Notes: generated by a model from the sequence alone, not told the origin. Counted from the stretch's first letter, positions 24,662-34,194 are shown. The stretch is DNA of 64,000 nucleotides from Dinoroseobacter sp. (GCA_017643385.1 JAEPNN010000005.1:1-64000); one strand, 5' to 3'. Program-made: numbers and translations.

Positions 24662-27427
24662 TTATTCTGCTGCCACAGCGTTTTGCACCGCGTCCACCTT
24701 TACCGCACAGAATTTAAACTCCGGGATCTTTCCGTATGGATCGATTGCCGAGTTCGTGAGCAAGTTCGCTGCGGCTTCGACAAACGCAAAAGGTAAAAAC
24801 ACCATATCTTCTGCCACGGCACGATCGGCCCGCGCAAGCAACGCCACAGAACCACGGCGCGTGGTCAACTGAACCCTTCCTCCCGGTTCAACGCCAAGTT
24901 TACGTAACGTCCTGGGATGCAAGGAACAGTTGGCTTCCGGCTCCACCGCATCAAGCACAGTTGCGCGTCGCGTCATTGACCCCGTATGCCAGTGTTCCAG
25001 CTGGCGTCCCGTGGTCAGGATCATTGGATAATCGGTATCGGGCGCCTCGTCGGGGGGGATCACATCAGCCGGTGTAAAGCGTGCGCGTCCTTCCGGACGT
25101 GGGAAGCCATCGCCAAACACGATGGGCTGGCCTGGATCTTGTGGGCTGAGCGACGGGTACGTCACAGCATTCTCACCCACAAGCCGATCCCACGTGATAT
25201 TGTCGAGAGAGTTCATGTTTTGCTTCATCTCGGCAAAGACATCCGCAGGGCTATCATAAGACCATGGCAGCCCCAGGCGCTTGGCCAGTTCGACCTCGAT
25301 CAACCAATCTTCCTTCGCTTCGCCCGGCGGCGGGACCGCTGGACGCCCCATCTGAACCTGCCGATTGGTATTGGTGACGGTTCCCGATTTTTCAGCAAAC
25401 GCAGACGCTGGCAAAATCACATCCGCATAGTTCGCGGTTTCGGTGATGAAAATGTCCTGAACAACCAAGTGGTCCAGCTTTGCCAGTGCCGCGCGTGCAT
25501 GATCAACATCCGGGTCAGACATGGCTGGGTTTTCACCAAGAATATACATAGCCTTAATCTGATCACGGTGGACGGCATCCATGATCTCAGTGACAGTCAG
25601 TCCTTTCTCACCGGAAAAATCTTCGCCCCCCCAGACCTCAGTGAAGGCTGAACGTACACCGTCGTCGGTGACCGACTGATAGTCCGGCAGGAACATCGGG
25701 ATCAGCCCCGCATCTGACGCTCCCTGCACATTGTTCTGCCCCCTGAGCGGATGCAGTCCGGAACCGGGCCGGCCAACTTGCCCAGTCATCAGCGCGAGCG
25801 AAATCAGGCAACGCGAATTATCGGTGCCGTGAATATGCTGGGACACCCCCATGCCCCAGAAAATCATGCCCGATTTTGCTGTCGCAAAGGTACGCGCCAC
25901 GTCGCGCAACACCTCAGGCGCGATACCGCAAATCTCGGACATTTTCTCAGGCGCGAAACCCGCAAGATGCGCTTTTTCCGCCTCCCAGTTTTCTGTGTAG
26001 GCGTCAATATACTGTTGATCGTAGAGCCCTTCTTCCACAATTACGTGCATGATTGCGTTCAACATCGACACATCTGCCCCAGGTCTGAACTGCAGCATAT
26101 GCGATGCGAAACGCTTCAGCGCCTGTCCGCGTGGATCCATGACGATCAGTTTGCCACCGCGCTTTGTAAATTGCTTGAAGTAGGTTGCTGCGACGGGATG
26201 GTTCTCAACCGGGTTTGCACCGATCACGATAGCCACATCTGCATTCTCAATCTCGTTGAAGGTCGCTGTGACAGCACCAGAGCCCACGTTTTCCATCAAC
26301 GCAGCCACGGACGATGCGTGGCACAGGCGCGTGCAGTGGTCGACATTGTTGTGACCGAACCCCTGACGGATCATCTTCTGAAAAAGATAGGCTTCTTCAT
26401 TGGTGCATTTCGCCGAACCAAACCCGGCAACTTCACGACCGCGCCCCTTCATTCCATTCGCAGCAAAATCGAGCGCTTCGTCCCAGCTTGCTTCGCGGAA
26501 ATGCGTACGCCAGTTCGCCGGGTCCACGTTGAGACCCTTGGCTGGCGCATCATCGCGACGGATCAATGGTGTCGTCAGGCGATGATCATGGTGGATGTAA
26601 TCAAAACCAAAACGGCCTTTGACACACAAACGACCTTCGTTTGCCGGCCCGTTGATACCTTCCACAAATTTCACCCGATCATCTTTGACCTTGAGTGAAA
26701 CCTGACAGCCCACACCACAGAACGGGCAGACAGAAGCGACCTCTTCGTCATAGTCGGCACTGTCACCGATCTGGTCGTTATCCAAAACCGTTGCGGGCAT
26801 AAGCGCGCCGGTTGGACAGGCCTGAACGCACTCACCACACGCCACGCACGTGCTGTCGCCCATGGGATCATCTAGATCGAAGACCGGATAGGCATCGTGT
26901 CCACGCCCGGCCATGCCAATGACGTCATTGACCTGCACTTCGCGACAGGCGCGCACACAAAGCCCGCATTGGATACACGCATCAAGGTTTACGCGCATCG
27001 CAACATGTGAATCGTCCAAAAGCGGGATGCGCTCTGCCTCAAGCGTGGGCAGACGCGATTCATAGACTTCGTTTGCCTTGGCCATGTCCCAAAGATGGCT
27101 GGACCTGTCATGGGACGCATCACGCTCCGGTTGGTCGGCCAGCAACATCTCGATTACCATCTTGCGGGCGCGGGTCGCGCGCGCAGTGTTCGTGGTCACG
27201 ACCATACCTTCGGAAGGCTCTCGGATACAGGAGGCCGCGAGGTTCCGCTCGCCGTCAATCTCCACCATGCAGGCCCGGCAATTGCCATCCGGACGATAGC
27301 CCGGCGCCGGTTTATGACACAGATGTGGGATCACCAAACCCCGACCATTCGCAACTTCCCAGATGGTCATGCCGGGAGCGGCTTCGACCTGCTCTCCATC
27401 CAAGGTGAATTTGATCGTATCAGCCAT
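24662..27427 (-). CDS. fdhF: Molybdenum formate dehydrogenase alpha subunit (FdsA/FdhF-like, cysteine form)
   Basis: This 921-residue enzyme oxidises formate to CO2. Cysteines 37, 50, 53 and 67 form the N-terminal [2Fe-2S] site. Residues 151/154/157/161 and 194/197/200/204 are ferredoxin-like [4Fe-4S] sites, and 234/237/241/268 form the cluster next to the bis-MGD domain. The molybdenum ligand is Cys369 in HCTRLCHASS (cysteine, not selenocysteine). The domain plan matches NAD-dependent FdsA, but no fdsB, fdsG, fdsC or fdsD lies beside it, so its electron partner must be encoded elsewhere. The gene is monocistronic here. Confidence 0.94.
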   Translation of the reverse strand: MADTIKFTLDGEQVEAAPGMTIWEVANGRGLVIPHLCHKPAPGYRPDGNCRACMVEIDGERNLAASCIREPSEGMVVTTNTARATRARKMVIEMLLADQPERDASHDRSSHLWDMAKANEVYESRLPTLEAERIPLLDDSHVAMRVNLDACIQCGLCVRACREVQVNDVIGMAGRGHDAYPVFDLDDPMGDSTCVACGECVQACPTGALMPATVLDNDQIGDSADYDEEVASVCPFCGVGCQVSLKVKDDRVKFVEGINGPANEGRLCVKGRFGFDYIHHDHRLTTPLIRRDDAPAKGLNVDPANWRTHFREASWDEALDFAANGMKGRGREVAGFGSAKCTNEEAYLFQKMIRQGFGHNNVDHCTRLCHASSVAALMENVGSGAVTATFNEIENADVAIVIGANPVENHPVAATYFKQFTKRGGKLIVMDPRGQALKRFASHMLQFRPGADVSMLNAIMHVIVEEGLYDQQYIDAYTENWEAEKAHLAGFAPEKMSEICGIAPEVLRDVARTFATAKSGMIFWGMGVSQHIHGTDNSRCLISLALMTGQVGRPGSGLHPLRGQNNVQGASDAGLIPMFLPDYQSVTDDGVRSAFTEVWGGEDFSGEKGLTVTEIMDAVHRDQIKAMYILGENPAMSDPDVDHARAALAKLDHLVVQDIFITETANYADVILPASAFAEKSGTVTNTNRQVQMGRPAVPPPGEAKEDWLIEVELAKRLGLPWSYDSPADVFAEMKQNMNSLDNITWDRLVGENAVTYPSLSPQDPGQPIVFGDGFPRPEGRARFTPADVIPPDEAPDTDYPMILTTGRQLEHWHTGSMTRRATVLDAVEPEANCSLHPRTLRKLGVEPGGRVQLTTRRGSVALLARADRAVAEDMVFLPFAFVEAAANLLTNSAIDPYGKIPEFKFCAVKVDAVQNAVAAE

Positions 27428-27608
27428 GGTGTTCCTCCGATTAAGCCAATCCTACCGAACGGGCGCAGGGTTACGACCCCCTTGTTCCGACATTGCGGTT
27501 CTCAATTGCGCCTTCTGAACATTTCCCGCTTCGGATTGACGACTTTGGCTTGCGACAAGACGTATGGGACCTATTGTTCGCAATACTCTCAATCAAACAG
27601 GGGTCGAC

Positions 27609-28262
27609 ATGGCCGAGCTTATTTTAGTCCGCCACGGACAGGCCAATTCTTCTGCGCGCGATGCGGAAAGCTACGACCGCCTGAGTGACTTAGGACAACA
27701 ACAGGCCACGTGGCTGGGCGACTGGTTGCGCCAAACCAACCCCCATTTCGACAGGGTCTATTCAGGCGCGCTCAATCGTCAGAAAAGTACTGTTGAGGCT
27801 ATGGGTTACGAAGACATACTAGAAGTCGACGACCGCTGGAACGAGCTTGATTACTTTGGATTGTCAAAGGCGATGGAAGCCGAGCATGGCCTCAGCTTTC
27901 CAGAGAAACCCGACGATTTTGCAGAGCATGCGCCACAGCTTTTTCGGGCGTGGTTCGAAGGTCGGATATCAGAGCAGCAGGAAACCTTTTTCGCCTTCGA
28001 AACACGGGTGCGCGAAGCACTACTTGACGCCGCCGAACCTGGCGGGCGCGCGTTAATTGTAACCTCTGCTGGTGTGATCAGCGCCCTAACGCGACAGGTT
28101 CTCGGCCTAGACACAGACGGGATGTTCAAGATCGCCTTGCATACCGCGAACTCGTCCATCCACCGCATCGAAGTAATCGGTGGCGTACCGTATCTGAATG
28201 GCTTCAACGGTATGGCTCATCTGGCCCATCCAACCCGGGCGCATGCGCGAACGTATGTCTGA
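27609..28262 (+). CDS. Histidine phosphatase (phosphoglycerate mutase-like) family protein
   Basis: This 217-residue protein has the RHG catalytic motif LVRHGQA with nucleophile His9. Supporting residues are in YSGALNRQKSTVEAM and the second histidine region LHTANSSIHRIEV. Members are phosphatases or mutases acting on small phosphorylated metabolites or phosphoproteins. The ATG at 27609 is preceded by AGGGG; an upstream in-frame start 15 codons earlier lacks such a signal. It is divergent from the formate dehydrogenase gene. Confidence 0.88.
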   Translation: MAELILVRHGQANSSARDAESYDRLSDLGQQQATWLGDWLRQTNPHFDRVYSGALNRQKSTVEAMGYEDILEVDDRWNELDYFGLSKAMEAEHGLSFPEKPDDFAEHAPQLFRAWFEGRISEQQETFFAFETRVREALLDAAEPGGRALIVTSAGVISALTRQVLGLDTDGMFKIALHTANSSIHRIEVIGGVPYLNGFNGMAHLAHPTRAHARTYV

Positions 28263-28735
28263 AACTTCAGACCTGTCCCGTTTCTGTTGCCGCAAAAGGC
28301 ACATAGCACGACCTGGTCAATGATGCCTTCAAGCTCAGTAGGCGGTTTGCCACTGTAACCTAAAACTCAGTCAAGGCCCCCGATTAAAAGTCGTCCTCAG
28401 CCTGCGCAACATCGATGCCCAGCGCGTCCATACCATCTTCCAAATAATCCGCGAGTTCCGGGTTTCCTGACAGGCACTCTTCCGTCGGAGCGGACGCTTC
28501 CTGTCGGACCATTGCTTTGGCCTCACGAGAGCATGCGCATAAAAGTGTCCCGCCCGATCCACATTCATGCCTGAAATGTAATCGGGTAGATGGACGGAGA
28601 ACGGAGCGTTTTCACGCGCCAGCGCAATGACCCTGACAAGTTTTCATGTGCTCATTTCGAGCATCACGGCCCGCTTCGGGTTACCTATCATCGTCAGTCG
28701 AACTCAAGCGTCGCGCACCCCCTCAGGATGAAGGG
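28263..28735. other. Gap of about 470 bases with a possible decayed minus-strand gene
   Basis: No intact gene is convincing here. On the minus strand two protein-like stretches lie in different frames. Upstream is RVIALARENAPFSVHLPDYI (from about 28628), continuing to GHFYAHAL. Downstream is an acidic stretch starting at an ATG (28512) and ending EDGMDALGIDVAQAEDDF at 28384. They would join with one frameshift, which suggests a decayed or misread small gene. The rest of the gap shows nothing recognisable. Confidence 0.35.
28384..28645 (-). pseudogene. Possible frameshifted remnant of a small unidentified gene
   Basis: The two minus-strand segments described for this gap are each free of stops and protein-like but out of frame with each other near 28510-28530. 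A possible start ATGAAAA at about 28645 is in a third frame. The family is not recognised. A sequencing error could give the same picture. Confidence 0.3.
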
Positions 28736-29479
28736 TTAATATCCACCGCTTCCGAATACACGGTAGTACAACCAATCCGGAAAGAACTGGCTTGCACGGA
28801 AAAACAAGCTGAAGAGCCGCGGGAAACTTTTCCGGAACCGGTTGGTGCCCATGAACGCCACCATTTCCCGGGCCGCGTCTTCTGGCTCCATGATGAATGG
28901 CATTGCGTGGGTATTCTTATCAGTTAGGCGTGTACGAATGTAGCCGGGATTGATGATCTGAACCTGAACACCGCTACCACGCAAATCGCATTCCATGGAT
29001 TCCGCAAGGGCCTGCACGCCCCCTTTGGATGCGGCATATCCAATCGCTCCGGGAAGCCCGCGAAATGCCGAAAGCGATCCGGTCAGGACGATGTGCCCCT
29101 CATCGCGCTCAACCATCGGACCAATCACGCTACCGATCACGCGCGCTGCGCCCGTGAAGTTGATGTCACACATGGCTTCGACCTGCTCGGCGTTCCACTG
29201 TCGAGCTGATTGCGGCCAGTAGACACCCGCAAGGAAAACTACGCCGTCAATCTCGCCGGCTTCCTCAGCCGCCGCTTTCACCGACGAAAGGTCAGAAATA
29301 TCGACCGGAACAACCTGTGATTTTCCCGGCAACTCGGCCGCAAGTTCCCTCAAGCGCTCAGCGTTGCGCGCTGAAAGGACAACCTCGACGCCAAGACTGC
29401 TGAGTTGTATCGCGACATCGCGACCAAGTCCTTCCGATGCGCCAACAAGCCAGTAGCGCTTTCCTTGCCAATTTCTCAC
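28736..29479 (-). CDS. SDR family oxidoreductase, last gene of the putative sigma-E operon
   Basis: This 247-residue short-chain dehydrogenase carries GASEGLGRD near residue 13 (cofactor loop), the catalytic serine in LTGSLSAF, and YAASKGGVQ (Tyr and Lys). A C-terminal aromatic-rich tail (LFSLFFRASQFFPDWLYYRVF) suggests membrane association. It lies 10 bases after the DUF3833 gene. As I recall, the same gene type closes the RpoE-controlled RSP1087-1091 cluster of Rhodobacter sphaeroides. Confidence 0.88.
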   Translation of the reverse strand: MRNWQGKRYWLVGASEGLGRDVAIQLSSLGVEVVLSARNAERLRELAAELPGKSQVVPVDISDLSSVKAAAEEAGEIDGVVFLAGVYWPQSARQWNAEQVEAMCDINFTGAARVIGSVIGPMVERDEGHIVLTGSLSAFRGLPGAIGYAASKGGVQALAESMECDLRGSGVQVQIINPGYIRTRLTDKNTHAMPFIMEPEDAAREMVAFMGTNRFRKSFPRLFSLFFRASQFFPDWLYYRVFGSGGY

Positions 29480-29489
29480 GTATTGTCCC

Positions 29490-30107
29490 TTATGCCGCCC
29501 GGCTATCAGTGGAGTCTGTGAGATCGGGCATCACAGCATCGCGTGGAAGCTCAACCGGTACGCGGCGCATTGTTGCTACCAATTCGGCAACCTTGATACC
29601 AAACTTCCGGAACTGGCTTCGGTTCATGATGGTGCCATTTTCCATCAGATACATCCAATCCGTAACATCCAAGGCGTGACCGCCCGCTTCATCTGCAAGT
29701 TTGATCGTATAATTCAACAGCACGCTCGAACCTGACTGGCGTCCAGAACCGCTGCCAACAAGGTCAGGCGCGTCGGCAATGATGCTGCCGTCGTCCTGCA
29801 ATCGCAGGGTCCATTCGCGGTTTTGGGTCGTTCCACTGTCGTAACGAAAGAACTCTGTCATGACGCCGGTATTGCCGTCCCACTTGGCATCAAAGTCAGC
29901 GACAAAACGCGAACTGACCTTACCCGTGGGGCCGTAGATCACACCTTCACATAAAATGGGTCCATTGAGCTGCTCGCGTATATCGAGCTCCGGCGTTTGG
30001 GCAGCGTAGTCCGCAGGCGTTTGCGAGCGAAAACTGAGATATCGATTGACGGCAAAGACGAGCACAAGTGCGGTGCCAAGCCCGAGGAGGAAGACGGTCA
30101 TAAGCAT
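29490..30107 (-). CDS. DUF3833 family protein
   Basis: This 205-residue protein has an N-terminal hydrophobic segment (about 3-22), then a beta-rich domain including GPILCEGVIYGPTGKVSSRF and LDVTDWMYLMENGTIMNRSQ, typical of DUF3833. It is probably membrane-tethered and periplasmic. Function is unknown. The ATG overlaps the stop of the upstream transporter gene (TAATG), so the longer in-frame extension is rejected. It may act with the neighbouring oxidoreductases on lipids. Confidence 0.85.
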   Translation of the reverse strand: MLMTVFLLGLGTALVLVFAVNRYLSFRSQTPADYAAQTPELDIREQLNGPILCEGVIYGPTGKVSSRFVADFDAKWDGNTGVMTEFFRYDSGTTQNREWTLRLQDDGSIIADAPDLVGSGSGRQSGSSVLLNYTIKLADEAGGHALDVTDWMYLMENGTIMNRSQFRKFGIKVAELVATMRRVPVELPRDAVMPDLTDSTDSRAA

Positions 30108-31336
30108 TAAGCGGACTCCGGTAGATCGGTCGTGGCCAATAGGCCAATGGCGATCAGTTTCAGGGCGCACGGGACCAGCGCGTAAAGAACGCTGAGCATT
30201 GTCAGGGCCTCCACCGAATTCGATGCACCCGAGGTGAATCCGGCGGCCTCCAATAGCGGGAGGAGTGTCACAGCGGCAAAAGCCAAGGTGAATTTCGAGA
30301 CGAACGACCAAAGACCAAAGGCCTGAGCCGCGTTAGGCGCAACGACCGACATGTGCCGAGCAAAAATCGCGGGTAGAAGAGTAAGATCGGCGCCCATCGC
30401 GGCACCAGAAGCAAGGCAGATAATCGCGAACGCTGCGGTGTCACCGGCGCCAAGTGCGGCGGCATACCCAAAGGCGAGGATCGCCAGTACCATTGCGGAC
30501 AAAAGAACGCGTTTCGCACTGTAGCGTTGCGCGAGGCGTCCCCAAACCGGGGCAGACATTGCGGCCGCAAGGAAGAACAGAAGCAGTAAGGGGCCTTCCC
30601 AGCCGGGGGCAAGAAGACGACTTTCAACGAAGAACAGAAAGAGCGTCGAAGAGACGGCGACGGGCGCTGCATTCACAAGTGCGATCAGCAACAACCTGCG
30701 TGCTGTCGCGTCGCGCAATACGTCGCGAAACCCTGTCTCACCTGAGATTTCGCTCGCCCGCCATTCACGGCGCATCGCCAGATATCCCAAGACACACACA
30801 ATCCCGAACCCCAGCGCAAAAAGTGCAAAGGGCGAGTCAAATCCCAGAAGTAATGTAGGGGCAGCGGCGGCAGCGCATACACCAAGGAGGGCACCGGTCT
30901 CACGCCACGCGGCCAGACGGAAATGCCCGTCACCCATACCTTCGGCCTTCGTGACGCCTTGAGCATAAAAGCAGATGGTCAAAAACGAAAACGCTGAGAA
31001 GAGGCCCGTCAGGCACAAGGCAAACCAAAGAAGCGGTGCCACTGGGGGCTCGACAGCAAACAGACCAATCATCGACACGGCCAGAACCGCAACGGCGAGA
31101 AAGATCGTAGCCCTGCGCACCTGACGTGTTTTATCAGCCAGCCAGCCAAATGCCGGGTCCTGTACAACATCCAGTAGGCGTAACCCAAAGAGCACAGCAC
31201 CAAGTGAGGCAAGGCTCACACCGTAAGTGTCGACGAAAAACTTAGGCGCATGGATATAAATCGGCAGCCCCGCTGACGCGAGCATAGCTGCAAACAGCGC
31301 GTAGGCCGGCAGTGCGTCTGCGCGAGCATTTTCCAT
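30107..31336 (-). CDS. MFS transporter (GPH sugar/cation symporter-like)
   Basis: This 409-residue inner-membrane protein has about twelve hydrophobic helices. The motif LLDVVQDPAFGWLADKTRQ between helices 2 and 3 is characteristic of the GPH-like group. The ATG at 31336 overlaps the TGA of the DUF1365 gene (TGATG). The substrate is unknown. Its membership in a stress-linked lipid-modification operon suggests it may move a lipid or a small precursor rather than a sugar. Confidence 0.87.
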   Translation of the reverse strand: MENARADALPAYALFAAMLASAGLPIYIHAPKFFVDTYGVSLASLGAVLFGLRLLDVVQDPAFGWLADKTRQVRRATIFLAVAVLAVSMIGLFAVEPPVAPLLWFALCLTGLFSAFSFLTICFYAQGVTKAEGMGDGHFRLAAWRETGALLGVCAAAAAPTLLLGFDSPFALFALGFGIVCVLGYLAMRREWRASEISGETGFRDVLRDATARRLLLIALVNAAPVAVSSTLFLFFVESRLLAPGWEGPLLLLFFLAAAMSAPVWGRLAQRYSAKRVLLSAMVLAILAFGYAAALGAGDTAAFAIICLASGAAMGADLTLLPAIFARHMSVVAPNAAQAFGLWSFVSKFTLAFAAVTLLPLLEAAGFTSGASNSVEALTMLSVLYALVPCALKLIAIGLLATTDLPESA

Positions 31337-32094
31337 CAGGAAACATCCTGCGCCGGCGGTTCCGGGCGTGCACGATACCCGGCACCCTTCCACCAGAGTT
31401 TCAGCGCTTGCCAGTGGATCAAAGTCAGCACGCGTCGCGATCCAAGCGGACGGCGAAACAGCGATGTCAGTATAGACAAATTTGTCATCCGAGCGCGTTT
31501 GCCGGTCAGAGTCGCGTAAAGCTGCTCATTCCCGGTCTGGTAGTTGATCCAAACACCAATGCGCGCATCAGAGATATCAAAGCGGAACGTGTAATCGCCC
31601 TCGATTGGCTGGAATGGGGAGACATGGAAAATTTTCTGAGCCTTAATCAGATCAGACCGCGTGATCGGGCTCCGGTCGTCGTTAAAACACAGATAGGAAT
31701 GTCGATCGCCAAAGGTATTTGACACCTCGGCAATCACCACGCGAAGCGCGCCGTCACGATCATACACCAACCAAAAACTAACCGGGTTGAACACATGGCC
31801 CAAGAACCTTGGTTGAGCCAACAACAGTATATCGCCATCGGCCTCGTCAAGGTTATGAGCACTTAAAACGTCCCGGACCCAATCAGACCCGCGGCCGTCA
31901 CCCTTGGTTCCGCCGTGATCAGCAGTTTGAAGGGAACTTATATTTCCTTTGTTCACCGAAAACAGAGCAGGCGACCTGCAACCCGCTTCTGGGTTTAGCA
32001 AGACGTAATCAATCGAGTATCGAAAAGCGTTCTCGATCGCGCCTTTTCGCCCATGGAAGGTCTCACCTCGAATATGATCGAGTGGCGCGATCAT
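31336..32094 (-). CDS. DUF1365 domain-containing protein
   Basis: This 252-residue protein begins IAPLDHIRGETFHGRKG and contains LLAQPRFLGHVFNPVSFWLV, AEVSNTFGDRHSYL and KIFHVSPFQPIEGDYTF, all DUF1365 signatures. The family regularly sits beside a flavin amine-oxidase-like protein and cyclopropane fatty acid synthase-like genes, which points to fatty acid modification. It overlaps the upstream FAD gene by four bases (ATGA). Confidence 0.9.
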   Translation of the reverse strand: MIAPLDHIRGETFHGRKGAIENAFRYSIDYVLLNPEAGCRSPALFSVNKGNISSLQTADHGGTKGDGRGSDWVRDVLSAHNLDEADGDILLLAQPRFLGHVFNPVSFWLVYDRDGALRVVIAEVSNTFGDRHSYLCFNDDRSPITRSDLIKAQKIFHVSPFQPIEGDYTFRFDISDARIGVWINYQTGNEQLYATLTGKRARMTNLSILTSLFRRPLGSRRVLTLIHWQALKLWWKGAGYRARPEPPAQDVS

Positions 32095-33395
32095 GCAGGC
32101 ACGGCCTCCTGAAGCATTTGGCTGCGTGCGGCCATTCCGGAGACCACATCTACAGCGCTTGCAAGCCCATCTTCATGGAATCCATTCTTCATCCAGGCAC
32201 CGCAGAACCAGGTGTTGCGCATCCCTTGCATCGAACGAATGGCTTCACGGCCATGTTCTGCAACTACATCATAAACGGGATGGGCAAACGTGACCTCGTC
32301 GTAGATCAGATCTTCGCGAATCGGTGTGTTGGAGTTGAGGGTTACAAACATCGGATCCGACAGCGGTATGGGCTGCAACTTATTCATCCAGTAGGTCAGG
32401 TCGATTTTCTCAGGCTTCGTGCCCTTCGGTTCCACGTAATTCCAAGACGACCAGCAGGCGCCGTGATTGGGCATCAAGGTCTCGTCAGCGTGCAGGACTG
32501 CGGTATTGGGCTGGTACTTTATCGCCGCCAAGGCTGCGCGCTCTGCAGGGCTGGGATCGGTCAGCAACGAAAGCGTAGTATCGGAGTGCGTCGCGAACAC
32601 AACTTCGTCGAAAACTTCCCAATCGCCCGCTTCGGCGCGCACCATCGCACCACCTTCAACGCGCTTGACCCCGGCAATCCCAGCGCCTGTTCGAAGCTCA
32701 ACGCCCTGGCGGTGCATCGCAGCGGCCAGCCTATTTACGTACTGTATCGACGCGCCTTGCACCGTATACCATTGGTGCTGCCCATAGACCCCCATCAAGT
32801 TGTGGTTCTTGAAGAACTGAATCATGGCCTTGGCAGGAAAATCGAGTATTTTTTCAACCGGGGTGGACCAGATCGCGCCTGAGAGTGGCAGGATGTAGTA
32901 GTCGCGGAACCAGTCCCCGGTACCGAGCACTTTCAGGAACTGCCCAATCGTCATTTCGGGATCAGTCGCGACGCTGACCGCATGTTTATTGAACCGCAGA
33001 ACGTCGCGACACATGCCCAGAAATTTCGGGCTCATTACGTTCCTTTTTTGGGCAAACAACGCATTGAGCGTTTCGAGACCATATTCAAGCGAGCCCCCGT
33101 TTATGGAAGCCGCGAAGCTCATATTGCTCTCGGCGATCGGGACATCAAGTTCGTCGAACAGCTTAACAAGGTTGGGATAATTGGCGTTGTTAAAAACAAT
33201 AAAACCAGTGTCGACAGGTTGGTCGCCGTTTCGACCTGCCAAGACCGTGCGGGCATGACCACCCAACCGGTTTTCTGCTTCAAAGAGCACAACATTGTTT
33301 TGGCGAGAGAGCATATGCGCTGCTCCCATCCCCGAGATTCCGCCACCGATGACGGCAATCCGTTTTGGCGCACCTTTGAAGGTTTCAAATGGCAT
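32091..33395 (-). CDS. FAD-dependent oxidoreductase (amine oxidase family), first gene of the putative sigma-E operon
   Basis: This 434-residue flavoprotein has the dinucleotide-binding motif IAVIGGGISGMGAAHMLS near residues 12-29 and the following ENRLGGHART. The C-terminal FAD-contact region is FCGAWMKNGFHEDGLASAV. It is the partner of DUF1365 in many genomes and is often annotated as linked to cyclopropane fatty acid synthesis. Equivalent genes in R. sphaeroides are direct targets of the singlet-oxygen sigma factor. The ATG at 33395 has GGGGA upstream and lies about 24 bases from the predicted transcription start. Confidence 0.9.
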   Translation of the reverse strand: MPFETFKGAPKRIAVIGGGISGMGAAHMLSRQNNVVLFEAENRLGGHARTVLAGRNGDQPVDTGFIVFNNANYPNLVKLFDELDVPIAESNMSFAASINGGSLEYGLETLNALFAQKRNVMSPKFLGMCRDVLRFNKHAVSVATDPEMTIGQFLKVLGTGDWFRDYYILPLSGAIWSTPVEKILDFPAKAMIQFFKNHNLMGVYGQHQWYTVQGASIQYVNRLAAAMHRQGVELRTGAGIAGVKRVEGGAMVRAEAGDWEVFDEVVFATHSDTTLSLLTDPSPAERAALAAIKYQPNTAVLHADETLMPNHGACWSSWNYVEPKGTKPEKIDLTYWMNKLQPIPLSDPMFVTLNSNTPIREDLIYDEVTFAHPVYDVVAEHGREAIRSMQGMRNTWFCGAWMKNGFHEDGLASAVDVVSGMAARSQMLQEAVPA

Positions 33396-33425
33396 TTGGT
33401 AGTCCCCACTCACTTCGAGATACTG

Positions 33426-33455
33426 AGCATACGGCTCAAGGCCCATGCCGGATCG
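33426..33455 (-). promoter_or_regulatory. Putative RpoE (ECF) promoter of the oxidoreductase operon
   Basis: On the minus strand CGATCC (33455-33450) is followed after 18 bases by TATGCT (33431-33426). This resembles the TGATCC-type -35 known for the RpoE/ChrR sigma factor. It lies directly ahead of the first gene of the operon. Confidence 0.6.
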
Positions 33456-33487
33456 TTTTCAGATTCTTTAATTTCATTATTTTTCTT

Positions 33488-33517
33488 TGATCCAACACCA
33501 AACTCACCACGTAAATA
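33488..33517 (+). promoter_or_regulatory. Putative autoregulated RpoE (ECF) promoter of rpoE-chrR
   Basis: TGATCC (33488-33493) is followed after 18 bases by TAAATA (33512-33517) on the plus strand. The -35 matches the reported RpoE-type hexamer exactly. Because it overlaps the earliest possible start codons of rpoE, translation must begin downstream. Confidence 0.65.
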
Positions 33518-33576
33518 TCTCTGTGACACACTCGACGACGCAAAGTTTCATGATGCATCCGGCAGGCGCGGCCCCT

Positions 33577-34194
33577 ATGGTCGACGCAGTAGACGCCCCT
33601 CGCGTATTGAAACGGAGCTCCGGAAAGGTGCAAGTCGCACAAACTACAAAAATTCGGGACCAAGACGAGCAATATTGGCTCAGCTTGATTGTGCGTGTGC
33701 GCGATGACCAGGACAAGAAAGCCTTTGGTGATCTGTTCCGTCATTTTGCGCCTCGGATAAAAGGGTTCCTTATGAAGTCGGGCTCCAGCGACACGCTGGC
33801 GGAAGAAGTGGCACAGGACGTGATGGCAACGGTTTGGCAAAAGGCAGGTTTGTTTGATCCCGCGCGGGCAAGCGTGGCAACGTGGATTTTCACGATCGCC
33901 CGAAATCGCAAAATCGACATCCTGCGCAAGCAGCGCCGCCCCGAGCCCGAAGACCTACCATGGGGCCCCTCCGCGGAGCCCGACCAAGAAGACACAATAG
34001 CGCTGCAACAAGACACAGTCAGGTTGCGCGCAGCAATCGCAGAACTCCCTGAGAAGCAGAGAGATCTTGTAAAACAGGCATATTTTGGCGAGTTGAGCCA
34101 CAGTGAAATCGCAACCGAAACGGGACTGCCCCTTGGCACAATCAAGTCTCGCATTAGGTTGGCGCTAGAGCGCTTGCGCCACGAATTGAAGTAA
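33577..34194 (+). CDS. rpoE: RpoE, ECF sigma factor of the ChrR (singlet oxygen) group
   Basis: This is a sigma-70 family ECF factor of about 205 residues. Region 2 reads FRHFAPRIKGFLMKSGSSDT...AEEVAQDVMATVWQKA, with FDPARASVATWIFTIARNRK. Region 4 has FGELSHSEIATETGLPLGTI and KSRIRLALERLR. It directs transcription of stress genes when released by ChrR. The start is uncertain: ATGs at 33550 and 33577 are both possible, neither with a strong ribosome-binding site. A start at 33487 would lie inside the predicted promoter. The N-terminus is longer than in R. sphaeroides RpoE. Confidence 0.93.
   Translation: MVDAVDAPRVLKRSSGKVQVAQTTKIRDQDEQYWLSLIVRVRDDQDKKAFGDLFRHFAPRIKGFLMKSGSSDTLAEEVAQDVMATVWQKAGLFDPARASVATWIFTIARNRKIDILRKQRRPEPEDLPWGPSAEPDQEDTIALQQDTVRLRAAIAELPEKQRDLVKQAYFGELSHSEIATETGLPLGTIKSRIRLALERLRHELK

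Noticed and set aside
25751-26698. A 315-codon plus-strand frame opposite the formate dehydrogenase gene
   Set aside because: Histidine/cysteine-rich antisense translation with no recognisable family.
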